The notes below the pieces were generated by a model that saw nothing but the letters and a program-made list of their open reading frames with translations, did no database searches and was not told the origin of the DNA. This document shows, in pieces, positions 1 to 8,442 of a stretch of DNA of 10,291 nt (position 1 is the first letter of the stretch; each line of letters starts with the position of its first letter). The translations under genes were made by a program, and so were the position numbers. This DNA comes from Euperipatoides rowelli (lineage: Eukaryota > Onychophora > Udeonychophora > Euonychophora > Peripatopsidae), in the NCBI GenBank assembly GCA_003024985.2, contig PXIH01S0000007.1; one strand, written 5' to 3'.

Positions 1-133
1 TGTGTATGGAGGACATCTTCAACAGACCCCCTCTGTGAACGATTTTACCGTAAGACCAGATCGGTGAATAAATCGTTGTGTGTATGGCGGCCTTAACTCT
101 TCATAATCAAGATACGAATCATTTGTCTGTCAC

Positions 134-426
134 CATGGGCATCTGCAGAAAAAAATGTAAGGGGGGGGAGGAGGATTTTTGAAAAAATAATTTTTTTTTT
201 GGTTGTTTTGATACTTGACATTTGTAATATTATTAAAGAATGCCAGCTTTATATTAAATACCTATATTTTTGTTTTATCTAATTTTTTGAGGTGGGCAAC
301 TCAATACTTCCCTTTTGCAACTTTATATTAAATACCTAAATTTTTGGTTGGTCTCATTTTTCCAGTGGGGGGAGGGGGGAGTGGCTGATCCTTTTCACCC
401 CATCCCCCTCCCTGCGGACGGACATG
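134..426. mobile_element. Short non-autonomous DNA transposon with 8-bp target duplication
   Basis: The ends are inverted repeats: CATGGGCATCTGCAG on the left, and CATGTCCGTCCGCAG as the reverse complement of the right end, 11 of 15 matching, with G-rich tracts just inside both ends. The identical octamer TCTGTCAC flanks the element directly on both sides (126-133 and 427-434). It has no coding capacity at 293 bp, so it would have been moved by a transposase supplied elsewhere. Inside, a CTTTATATTAAATACCT segment occurs twice (near 247 and 321). An 8-bp duplication fits the hAT or P superfamilies, but the termini do not settle which. Confidence 0.78.
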
Positions 427-450
427 TCTGTCACTAAAAATTAAACTTAA

Positions 451-1119
451 AGGTCAAATGTAACGGATTTCTTTTATTTATTTTTATTATTGATTTTTAA
501 AGATATTTACTAAAAAAAAATTTCCACCAGAAAAAGAAAAAAAAAAAAATTAAAAAAAAAGTTATTTACAATTCATTTTTTAAAATAATTGACTTAAGCT
601 CCTCACCCTTAAAACAATATTGTCAACTGTACACACCAGGGGAGATATTTTGTGACATCATAGCCTCTAAATGAATAGATCTTGCTATACTTAACTATAG
701 AATATTTGTATCTTTGTCAGCATAAGGCTGGATATCATATGGAACTAGTGTTTAAATACTTGTAAAAAATCATAATCAAATTCATCCTTTGTGCTATTAT
801 GGTCCAATTTATTTTTAAAAAAAAAACAAAATGTACTTTAAAATAAGTAGAAGATACCTCTATTTGCATGTTAAATCATTACAAAGAGAACAGCTGTAGA
901 GACTATTTCATCATCAAATAATCTCAAACCAAAAAAAAAAAGTGAAATCTTCAAATTGTAATCTCAGACTGAGGATAGCAATAGTCTTAATTTTATCTTT
1001 AAATAANTTTTTTTTNATGCATTTTAAATTATTTTTTTCCAGTGGAATATTTTTTAATAATAATTATCTTTGAAAATCAATAATAAAAAAAAAATAAAAA
1101 AATCCGTTACATTTGACCT
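451..1119. mobile_element. TTAA-bounded inverted-repeat MITE (Kolobok/T2-like or piggyBac-like)
   Basis: Long terminal inverted repeats of about 85 bp (451-535 and roughly 1033-1119) begin AGGTCAAATGTAACGG and stay alignable well inward, past TTATTATTGATTTT and an A/T-rich stretch to CCA-C-AG/CCAGTGG. TTAA flanks both ends exactly (447-450 and 1120-1123). Together the end reads TTAAAGGTC, close to the TTAAAGG-R-R terminus I recall for T2-type MITEs of the Kolobok superfamily. piggyBac elements also use TTAA, but their tips usually start CCC or CCY. The interior has no open frame of note. Drift between the arms indicates it is not a very recent insertion. Confidence 0.82.
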
Positions 1120-1659
1120 TTAAAGAAACTTATTTCGCTCTTGTCAATGTTCAGTGTTGGTGACTATTAAATAAAGACGGATTTTGTTTTTGAAAGGACC
1201 AATGTTACTTTAGAGATGTTTTTTATGCCACATTTAATCTACAGTGTAAATTGCAAATTAATTCTGGTAATAAATGATTTATAAGTTAATAAATATAAAC
1301 TGGCAATAATTTCTCCAGTCTAGGAAATAAATCACCAATTAAAAAAANTTTTTTTGATTTGTGAGTTTAGCAGCTGCCAGCGCCATCAGTGGCAACAACC
1401 TTTTTTTTTTATTTCAAATTTATTGATTTTTTTTTTTCTAATGAGAAGGATATCTACAATTTCAAAAATAAATATTTTTAGAAAATACTTATATTTTGGC
1501 TCTTTCAGCAATAATGGCAGTAATGGATTTTCGGTTATAATTTCTAAAAAAACATTTTTTTCTTATTTTTTTATACACAGCAAAAACTGGAATAATAATA
1601 ATTCATAAAAAAGAATAGCTGTCATACTTGTTAATATTTAGATTTAAAACCGGCCAGAG

Positions 1660-1716
1660 GATTACAGTATATACTATATATACGAGGGAGTGAGTATGTA
1701 ATACCATACTGTAATC
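1660..1716. repeat. Inverted repeat (11-bp perfect arms)
   Basis: GATTACAGTAT at 1660-1670 is the exact reverse complement of ATACTGTAATC at 1706-1716, with a 35-base spacer that is itself rich in alternating TA. It could fold as a hairpin in the intron RNA or be the remains of a small inverted-repeat element. No flanking duplication is evident. Confidence 0.6.
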
Positions 1717-1981
1717 TAAGTGGGTACAAAGATGTTCTATATTACTCTGTCACTGATTAGTTTATTGGCTCTATGTCTGATCATGTATGATAAGCAGCAC
1801 CTATGACACGTGTGTTGGTCCTGCATTAATGGCGTTATTGTTCATATCAATTCAAGTTTTTTTTTGTGGTTTCTAAGAGTGGTACATTATTAAAACTGAT
1901 TTTTAAATTTAAATAAATAAAACATCAAATTCAAATTTGGATGAAAATGTTAAATGATAAAGTTTTATTTGTTTATTTTAG

Positions 1982-2162
1982 AGAATGTATTAGCACTTTG
2001 TTCTTGGCTTTTCGAGGACCAGGTTCAGGAGCTCTCAGTGGATCTTGTGTTGGTCTGGAGTCAACCCATTCGTTACGTAGGGCTTCCAGTTTTAGACGCA
2101 CAAATGTTTCAGCTGCTAACATCAAAAGGAGGTCTGTGTGCCTTCAAGTCAAGTTCCAAGTG
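1982..2162 (+). CDS. Myo18: Myosin XVIII internal exon A (motor-domain loop-2 region)
   Basis: This internal exon encodes 60 whole codons plus one leading base. The protein runs from ECISTLFLAF through a Gly/Ser stretch (GPGSGALSGS) to a basic segment (SLRRASSFRRT) and ends KRRSVCLQVKFQV. The pattern 'LSGS-GLE-LRRA/T-S-RKT' leading into a KLQV-like end is what I know from the loop-2 region of class XVIII myosins, the surface loop that contacts actin. The acceptor is TTTATTTTAG with AG at 1980-1981; a second AG at 1982-1983 would remove one residue while keeping the frame. The donor GTGAGT starts at 2163, so the exon ends in phase 0 after Val and joins exon B directly. An overlapping open frame (ENVLALCSWLFE...) is a shadow. 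The exon is preceded by intron and lacks a start codon of its own. Assignment to class XVIII is firm because exons B and C continue the same protein. I cannot separate Myo18A from Myo18B type. Confidence 0.9.
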
Positions 2163-2472
2163 GTGAGTAGACTGTACATTTTCACTAGACATATTATAAT
2201 AGTATTCAATTTGCTTCAACTCCTTGACTTCCTGTCAATTTATCAATGCTCAAAATAATAATATTTATTAATTATTAAATATATAGACTAGGTAAAGTGA
2301 ACCCTTACTTACTTATAGTGCATTGCATAATATTTTGGTTAATGTTTTGCCTCTAATAGTCTCTCCTGGTATCGTTTAGTGATTATTTTTCATTTAACTA
2401 TAGCATTTATAAAGCATTGAAATGCCAACAAAGTGCTTCTTTGTGATTTTAACTCTTTCATACACAAACAAA

Positions 2473-2949
2473 GTCAAAGAAAATCATTCCCCCATGACAA
2501 ATTATCTGAAACACCAATTCTGAGAACAGCTTCTAATTGAAAAATAAAAGTCCAAGGAAAATCATTTGTCCACATTACTTATCTGAAATATCAATGCTGA
2601 GTGCAACTTTTATTTGGAAAATAAAGTCTAAGGAATGTCATTTTTCCCCATGACAAATTTTTGAAACACCAATGCTAAGTCAACTTCTAATTGAAAAATA
2701 AAGTCCGATGAAAATCATTTTCCTCCGGGACAAATCTGAAGCAATATCAATGCTGAGTGCAGCTTCTATTTGGAAAATAAAGTCTAAGGAATGTAATTTT
2801 TCCCCATGACAAATTTTCTGAGACACCAATGCTAAGTCAACTTCTAATTGAAAAATAAAGTCCAAGGAAAATCATTTCCCCTAGTACACATCTGAAATAT
2901 CAATGCCTAGCGTAGCTTCTATTTGGAAAATAAAGTCCAAGGAAAATCA
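2473..2949. repeat. Minisatellite of about 77 bp with alternating A/B units
   Basis: Six units can be read, starting at 2473, 2550, 2626, 2703, 2782 and 2860 (75-79 bp each), plus a partial seventh at 2935-2949. All end in AAATAAA and begin GTC-AAGGAA or close to it. Odd units end CTTCTAATTGAAAAATAAA; even units end CTTCTATTTGGAAAATAAA or one base different. Units 3 and 5 begin GTCTAAGGAATGT, while 2 and 6 begin with TCCAAGGAAAATC. The array is therefore three dimers of about 154 bp, a small higher-order repeat. Confidence 0.92.
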
Positions 2950-3195
2950 GAAAAGTAAAGAACTTCACACATCAATGTGCACACCTTAATGAGCTCACAT
3001 CCAATTGAAAATCGGCAGGTATGATGTCAGTTATATCTAATATCATAGTTCCTAATATCATTGTTATATCTCGTTTTATAGGGGGTGTGGCACTTCGTCA
3101 AAAATCAGAAAATGAAAAAAAGTAAATTATTCAGGCATCAATTTGCACCCCTTACTAAGCTCATTTCTGGTTCATAATCAGTAGGTGTGATGTCA
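2943..3195. repeat. Diverged direct repeat pair following the minisatellite
   Basis: Copy 1 (2943-3029) and copy 2 (3101-3195) share, in the same order, AAAATCAGAAAA, a CATCAAT-TGCAC segment, CTTA-T/C-AGCTCA, a run like AAT/TAATC-G-AGGT, and TGATGTCA. They are clearly related but have several substitutions and small indels. The first copy starts inside the last partial unit of the minisatellite, so the array and this repeat may share a boundary sequence. Function is unknown. Confidence 0.65.
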
Positions 3196-3423
3196 TCCCT
3201 ACCTAGTCTATACATCCTAAAGCATGAGGTCATGTGATCATCCATACAGGTTATGCACCTATCCAAAATAGTAAAAAAAATGAAGTGAAAAAAGTTCTAA
3301 GTTGATGTTGAATCGTTCAGCGCATTTGAACGACATCATTTATAGCCTATATTACACAGAATTCATTGCAGAATAAATGCCCATATAAAAAAATCATCTT
3401 CGGAAATGTTAATCAATTTCCTT

Positions 3424-3545
3424 GATGTTACAAACTCATTTGATTATGCAGATTTATGCAAATGAACCATGCCACTCACAGAAACGGAAGATGATTACCG
3501 AAGATGACATCAACTCATTTGAATATGCAATTTTATACAAATTAG
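3424..3545. repeat. Short direct repeat pair, 79 bp apart
   Basis: The segments starting GATG at 3424 and 3503 both continue to AACTCATTTG (3433 and 3512), then A/T-A/T-TATGCA, then a TTTAT-CAAAT stretch. The flanks include ATCATCTTCGGAAA (about 3396) facing CGGAAGATGAT (about 3485) in inverted orientation. This looks like a decayed inverted-repeat element or an old duplication. I cannot name a family. Confidence 0.5.
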
Positions 3546-3847
3546 CAAAATTACCACCTCCTACTGGAAGTGACATTGTGACATGACGCATTCTGATTGG
3601 TGGACTGAATCATATTTTTATACCTACTATAATTAGTTCAGAATTTATTCTCTCATTTAACAATAAAAAGATCTTATTAAATTAAATGTCGATAATTTAC
3701 AAATAATTTAACTCTTTGTTACAGCGTATAATCGTTCAGATCATTATCATAGTTTTTATCATTTCACTTTGTTGTAAAGTTTTATTTGCTAGTTATTATT
3801 AGCTTATAAAATACATTTGATTTATAAATGTTTATCTTTTCTCACAG

Positions 3848-4058
3848 GATGCTGTCATTGATATTATCCGAAGAACCAAAGTTCACTTTGTCCATTGCAT
3901 TTTACCTCAACATAACGCGGGTCTTTGTGACCTCAAGACATCCCTCCTAATGCCAAATAAGACAAGTTCCCAGGAAGATATCATGTTAAATGTTCCCTTA
4001 GTTCGTTCACAGTTGAGAGGGTTTCAGATAATGGATGCAGTTCGCAGCCATAAACAAG
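3848..4058 (+). CDS. Myo18: Myosin XVIII internal exon B (actin-binding segment and SH2/SH1 helices)
   Basis: The exon encodes 70 codons plus one base. It opens DAVIDIIRRTKVHFVHCILP, which matches the myosin signature HFVRCI-P but with His in place of the usual Arg, as I recall for class XVIII. There follows an insert of about 30 residues (QHNAGLCDLK to SQEDIMLNVP) that conventional myosin II lacks or has much shorter. It then ends LVRSQLRGFQIMDAVRSHKQ, the SH2/SH1 helix region that links the motor core to the converter. In myosin II this region reads LRC...RIC, with two reactive cysteines. Here they are Gly and His, consistent with the weak or absent ATPase described for this class. The acceptor is CTCACAG (AG at 3846-3847) and the donor GTAAAG starts at 4059. 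The exon begins in phase 0 and ends in phase 1, and the split Gly codon is completed by exon C. Confidence 0.95.
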
Positions 4059-4277
4059 GTAAAGATTTTATACTGTTTGTTTCATTTATTATTTGATTGC
4101 TACTAAATACATATTTATCCACATGTTTTGATGAATTTATTGATTCTTCCTAATAGTTGGTGTAATAGATAGCCATTACTGAACTTAAACCATATCCTTG
4201 AAGGGTTAGATTTTATTTCTAATATGTTGGGGAAAAGGTGCCATTTACAAAGAAAACAATTTCATTATATAAACTTA

Positions 4278-4321
4278 TATATACCGGTTATGTACGCTAC
4301 ATATTTCAGTACCGGTATATA
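4278..4321. repeat. Inverted repeat around ACCGGT
   Basis: TATATACCGGT (4278-4288) and ACCGGTATATA (4311-4321) are perfect 11-bp inverted arms around a 22-base spacer. The spacer has no matching inner arms. It could form a stem in single-stranded DNA or in the intron transcript; there is no evidence of function. Confidence 0.6.
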
Positions 4322-4636
4322 AAATTATAAAATTTTGATTTTAGTTGTATAACTTAATTAACATAACTGTAAGGTTTATATAATTGAGTAATTAAAATTA
4401 TATGAATCTTAGTGAAATTGAGTCGTGTGATTTGAACTTGTTAATGAACTTTTTTTTTTACTCTTTAAATAAAAGACATAGTAATCCAAAGAAATAATGT
4501 AAAAATTGTTAATTTGATTTCTATTAGAAATCATTTTTATATTATTCAGTTACCTATTTGTTTGATCAGTAAGTCCTTTTGAATTTTATTTTTGGTACTG
4601 TATATGGTCATGGGTAAAGTACAGTTAACTGTCATA

Positions 4637-4757
4637 TAACACGGTACTTCTACAATATTGTTACACTCTAACATGGCTAGACAATATTCACCAACACAGC
4701 CTTGTACAACACGGTTTCACTCTAACACAGAATTGTGACAACCCTCGCATAACATGG
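4637..4757. repeat. Degenerate YAACAYRG repeat cluster
   Basis: Six copies of an octamer like TAACACGG occur within 121 bp, starting at 4637, 4669, 4692, 4707, 4723 and 4750. Some carry shared flanks such as TTACACTC/TTTCACTC and ACAATATT (before 4661 and at 4681). The spacing is irregular (15-32 bp), so this is an old, degraded tandem array directly ahead of the 20-bp minisatellite. Confidence 0.55.
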
Positions 4758-4865
4758 TAGTTTGGGAAGGACAAACTCTGCTCTTGCATGTATGTTGGAT
4801 GCAATTTTGCAACATTTCCATTATTTTTTTGTGAATCCACACTGTTGATCAATTTCATGAGAGTA

Positions 4866-5550
4866 TCTTCTTTTCATGTCAGTATCTTCCATTTCATGCC
4901 AGTCTCTTCTATTTCATGTCAGTATACTTCATTTCAGTATCTTCCATTTCATATTAGTATCTTGCATTTATCATCTTCCATTTAATGTCAGTATCTTCCA
5001 TTTCATGCCAGTCTCTTCTATTTCATGTCAGTATACTTCATTTCAGTATCTTCCATTTCATATTAGTATCTTGCATTTATCATCTTCCATTTAATGTCAG
5101 TATCTTCCATTTTAAGCCAGAATTTTCTGTTTAATGTCAGTATCTTCAATTGCATGTCAGTATCTTTCATTTCATGTCAGTATCTTTTATTTCAAGTCAG
5201 TATCTTCTATTTCATGTCAGTGTCTTCCATTTCCTGTCGGCATCTGACATTTCATGTTGGTATCTTCCTTTTCCTGTCAATATCTTCCATTTCATGTCAG
5301 TATCTTCCATTTTGTATCTTCAATTTTATGTCAGCTTCTTCTATTCCCTGTCAGTATCTTCTATTTCCTGTTGACATCTTCCATTTCCTGTCGGCATCTT
5401 CCATTTCATGTCAGTATCTTCCGTTTTATGTCAGTATCTTCCATTTCATGTCAGTATCTTCCATTTTAAGTCAGTATCTTCCATTTCAAGTCAGACTCTT
5501 ATGTTTTGTCTGTATTTTCCATTTTCCATATTCTATTTGAGCCCAGTATC
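4866..5550. repeat. 20-bp minisatellite (GTCAGTATCTTCCATTTCAT)
   Basis: About 30 tandem units with consensus GTCAGTATCTTCCATTTCAT run from about 4866 to 5500, then decay up to about 5550. A stray unit (ATCCATTTCATGCTAGTGTC...) remains at 5612-5632. The unit is strongly strand-biased: pyrimidine-rich on the + strand. Because 20 is not a multiple of three, all frames read as repeating Phe/His/Ser/Ile/Val peptides; the five overlapping open frames here are artefacts of this, not genes. Confidence 0.95.
4878..5095. repeat. Exact 109-bp segmental duplication inside the minisatellite
   Basis: Positions 4878-4986 and 4987-5095 appear identical over all 109 bases when read side by side. The block contains several irregular units, including shortened ones (CATTTCAGTATC and TTATCATCTTCC). 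Neighbouring 20-bp units differ from each other freely, so exact identity of the larger block points to a recent block duplication, or to an assembly duplication. Confidence 0.9.
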
Positions 5551-5968
5551 TTGCATGCTCAGTGTGTTGAAAATTTTCTTAAATTGAAAAAAGGCATAAT
5601 AATATTAAACTATCCATTTCATGCTAGTGTCTTGTGCTCAATTAATGAAGTGGAGAAATGATAAATTGTGGTTTGATACCTCAATATATTGATAATAATA
5701 ATACAGCAAACTGTATTAGTACATTTTACAACACTCTTCAGGGTCTAAAATTAATTGTATTTTAGCTTTTATGATGATAAGCTGAAGATTTTTGTGCTCT
5801 AGTTCTTATTGAATGGTTAGTTGCTTAAAGTTATATAAGTTGAAACCATATGCAATAGTGTTGCATACTCTTCTTTATTATTGTTAATTAAATATTATAT
5901 AGCAACATAGTAAAACAAGGTGGTCTTCTGATTTGGTAATTCTCCCTCATCCCCCACCTCATGCACAG

Positions 5969-6058
5969 GATGCAATTTCAACAACATGGAAGCACCGACT
6001 GGCATTTTTCCAGATGAAAGGATTAAAAATGTTACTTTTCTCATAAAAATATTAATGG
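5969..6058 (+). other. Possible cryptic or alternative exon, 90 bp
   Basis: A good-looking acceptor (a pyrimidine-rich CTCCCTCATCCCCCACCTC tract, then ATGCACAG with AG at 5967-5968) precedes 90 bases without a stop in the phase that would follow exon B. The segment ends at a weak donor, GGTAATG (GT at 6059-6060). It would insert about 30 residues, starting GCNFNNMEAPTGIF, between the SH1 helix and the converter and restore the same phase. I do not recognise the peptide, and such an insert would be surprising at that structural position, so chance is the likelier explanation. Confidence 0.15.
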
Positions 6059-6111
6059 GTAATGTGTTTGAGAAATAAAATTATTCTAACTGCCTTATTT
6101 CCTAAGTCACC

Positions 6112-6501
6112 CAATGGCGTATATAGGAGGAGGGGGTGTCCAGGGGGTCTGCACACCCCCAAATATATTTTTTTTAAAGAAAGTTAATTTTTTTTTGTGG
6201 GCATAGGGGTGATGTGCAAATAAACTCCTCTGCTCCTGTAATGGCCTAATGAATTTTTCCCTTGCAGTTACGAATAGGTCCTACAATAGACTAGTGTGTC
6301 TTTCGTGAGGAAATTCACTGGGGAAAATTTGAAATCAAACAAGAAAGGCAACAAAACAAGCAATCAACTAAAATAAAAAGCTTATCAAATCTGACAAAGG
6401 GGACAAAACGGCCAGTCAACCCAAAAAAAAAGCTTAGCAAAAATATACAACCCAGACACACATACACCCCAAAAAAAAAAAAAATTCTGGCTACGCCTCT
6501 G
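6112..6501. mobile_element. 390-bp non-autonomous DNA transposon with 10-bp target duplication
   Basis: The left end, CAATGGCGTATATAGG, and the reverse complement of the right end, CAGAGGCGTAGCCAG, form short imperfect inverted repeats sharing GGCGTA. Just inside, the left end is G-rich and the right end is C-rich before its A run. CTAAGTCACC (6102-6111) and CTAAGTTACC (6502-6511) flank it, 9 of 10 identical. The tips resemble the CAG-GGCGTAGC ends I recall from hAT-like elements, but hAT makes 8-bp duplications; 9-10 bp would suit Mutator-like elements better. The superfamily is therefore open. No transposase is encoded. Confidence 0.78.
6344..6440. repeat. Internal 52-bp tandem repeat in the 390-bp transposon
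   Basis: Two diverged units start AAAGG at 6344 and 6396. Each continues with a G-CAACAAAAC/GGACAAAAC segment, then CAATCAAC or CAGTCAAC, an A-rich run, and AAGCTTATCAAA or AAGCTTAGCAAA. Short subterminal tandem repeats are common in non-autonomous DNA transposons and sometimes bind transposase; that role is only an inference here. Confidence 0.6.
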
Positions 6502-7317
6502 CTAAGTTACCTTTATTTAACCATTAAATTTAAGCTAATGCTTTTTTTTAAAACGTTTTTATTAAAATAAAATGAAATATACAGCAATAAATCTAATCTT
6601 CACAATTTGACAGATGCTCTTTTTTTTTTTAATTGATTAATTGCCTTTTCATTTTAAAAGGTCAACTGTATTTGTTTAGTGGCTAGATAAGAAGTTTAGA
6701 TTAACTGAGATGGGGGGGGGGGTATTTTTAACACGTAATTAATAAAAATAAATAACGTATTTAATTTATGTAATTTAAACTATACAAGACTTAATGACAA
6801 ATTAGTATATATATTTTTTTTTTTAGTGTTCATTATTTTATTGACTAGAAGAAATATTTTTCAATTATAATTTCAAGAACGAATTAATACGTTTAACTTA
6901 CAGTATTGTATTTCTTATAAGAATTTATGATCCAAATTAAGCGGTTCCAATTAAAGCTTGATGTTTTTAAGAACCAATTAATAGCGTCAACCGGGAATTA
7001 GTTGTATTTATTACCAAAGCACAAATTGCAAGCATCTTTGTACACGGATTAAATAAATCAAAACTTTTCATTTATGATTGATTAGTCTTTTGAATCCATA
7101 AATTAAAAATTTTATTTTTATTTATACAGTATATATTTTTAAATGTTATTTTAATATACAGCATTATTAGATGACATGATCGAAATTTTTTTTAAAAATG
7201 AGAGAGCGTACATTTTTGGGGATAAGAAGTCGATAAATTTTAAAATACTTTTACCATTTTTGAAAAAAAAAAATTGATTTAGATAAACGATCTTTAATTT
7301 TAGGCTAGTCAGTTTAA

Positions 7318-7928
7318 GGTGGTACACAGTGGAAATCTAGTTAAATTGGCTTATAAAATTGATTTGGGATGATTTCATTTAAAAAATCTCCATTCAATTT
7401 TAAATAAAATGTCATTAATTTGATATGAAATTAAATGTTTATTGTACCAAAATAATCCATTTAGTTATTTAGTGACCCTGTGTCATGAAATTTTCTTGGA
7501 ATGACTTATTTTTTTCACTACCTTAATAACTTTAAAAATCTATCGCTGGCTCAATTTTTATTCCAGGGAGCTGAAATTTTGGAATCCAATTAAAATATTA
7601 TCCTTGTATCCGTTTATATGATAAATTATATTAGTAAAATTCTTATTTTTCACTTTTGGCAAAAACTTTTTTAAAATACTGTAGAAGTTGACCACAATAA
7701 CTTTCCTAAATTGAATGTAAACAGTTTGCATTATAATTTTTTAAACAATAGATTTTTGAACAAAAGTTTTTTTTTTTTTTAAAACAATGTTTATTTTCCA
7801 TGGCAACCATATTTTATGAGTTCATACTTAAAAAATATTAATGGCACCAATAGGTCTTTACAATCACCCACTTTTATTAAAATCAAATCAATAATAAAAA
7901 AGTGACCCCTTCAAAGTAGTGTCCTAAC
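7318..7928. mobile_element. Possible TTAA-bounded degenerate element
   Basis: TTAA at 7314-7317 is followed by GGTGGTACACAGTGG, and TTAA at 7929-7932 is preceded by AGTAGTGTCCTAAC. The reverse complement of the right end, GTTAGGACACTAC, matches the left weakly (about 7 of the first 10 positions). A TTAAGGTGGTACC-like start is a terminus I associate with abundant mollusc and cnidarian MITEs. The interior is AT-rich without an open frame. The assignment is tentative, since TTAA is frequent in such AT-rich DNA. Confidence 0.35.
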
Positions 7929-8442
7929 TTAAAAATTAAAAAAAAAAAAAATTCTAATGCGCTTTTTCATATCATTAAAACTAAAGTTTACAAGATTTGA
8001 AATAAAGTGAATAGTTTTCTTAATCTTTGCATCTTTTGGAGGGGGGGGGGTGCACTTCAACATCACAGGAAATTTTCTATTAAATCGTACAGGGAAATTA
8101 TTTTCTCCGGCATTTAATTTTTTTTTTCATATTTTAATAAAGAAATTTCTGAATTCCTCGTAATTAGAAATTATCTTAAGAAAAGTGTACCGTATATTCT
8201 TTCTACAAATTTATTTTGATATACTGTATCTCCTTGGACTATGTAAAATATTTCAAACCTAATGATTGTAAAAACACCTCCAAATATAACCTTTTATTAT
8301 TAAGGCTCTTCATTACTTTTACGGTCTCTGATCCGTTTTAATTCGTCTCGTAAACGGAGATATTTGTGTGAATATGGTATGTTTAGATTTTTCCGCTGGG
8401 TGGGACCCATAATCGTATTTACAACGTTTGTTATAATTTTTG

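Larger units (their letters stand above)
1..1981 (+). other. Myo18 upstream intron (3' part)
   Basis: No exon was recognised before the acceptor at 1980-1981, so this is the 3' part of an intron whose donor lies outside the window. Positions 1-125 are less AT-rich and contain TGTGTATGG-A/C-GG twice (1-11 and about 79-89), possibly an older repeat. Two short transposons occupy 134-426 and 451-1119. The stretch 1125-1640 is homopolymer-rich AT sequence in which I see no gene; the 84-residue open frame at 1354-1608 is low-complexity (Phe, Ser, Asn, Ile) and has no family look. A hairpin lies at 1660-1716. Ambiguous bases (n) occur at 1007, 1016 and 1348, all beside homopolymers, which suggests assembly uncertainty. 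Confidence 0.7.
2163..3847 (+). other. Myo18 intron between exons A and B
   Basis: This is a complete GT-AG intron of 1685 bp, from donor GTGAGT to acceptor CTCACAG, in phase 0. Positions 2170-2470 are plain AT-rich sequence with nothing recognisable. A minisatellite fills 2473-2949, two diverged direct repeats fill 2943-3195, and another pair lies at 3424-3545. From 3620 to 3840 I see only AT-rich sequence. The antisense 61-residue frame at 2680-2865 is simply the minisatellite read through and is not a gene. Confidence 0.85.

Noticed and set aside
1354-1608. 84-residue + strand open frame
   Set aside because: It has low-complexity AT-driven composition, no family resemblance and no splice or promoter context.
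1954-2166. Frame ENVLALCSWLFEDQVQELSVDLV across exon A
   Set aside because: The neighbouring frame gives the myosin XVIII match and correct splice phases; this one is a shadow and its last codon crosses the donor.
2680-2865. Antisense 61-residue open frame
   Set aside because: It reads through minisatellite units, and its internal peptide repeat simply follows the DNA repeat.
3550-3640. Promoter-like cluster (GATTGG box followed by ATATTTTTATA)
   Set aside because: In AT-rich intron such matches are expected by chance, and no downstream transcript start or RNA gene can be seen.
4788-5540. Five overlapping + strand open frames rich in Phe, Ser, His and Ile
   Set aside because: They are the 20-bp minisatellite read in three frames; the unit is not a multiple of three, and no frame is preferred.
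4866-5550. CRISPR-like array of short repeats
   Set aside because: The units are directly tandem without unique spacers, in an intron of an animal gene.
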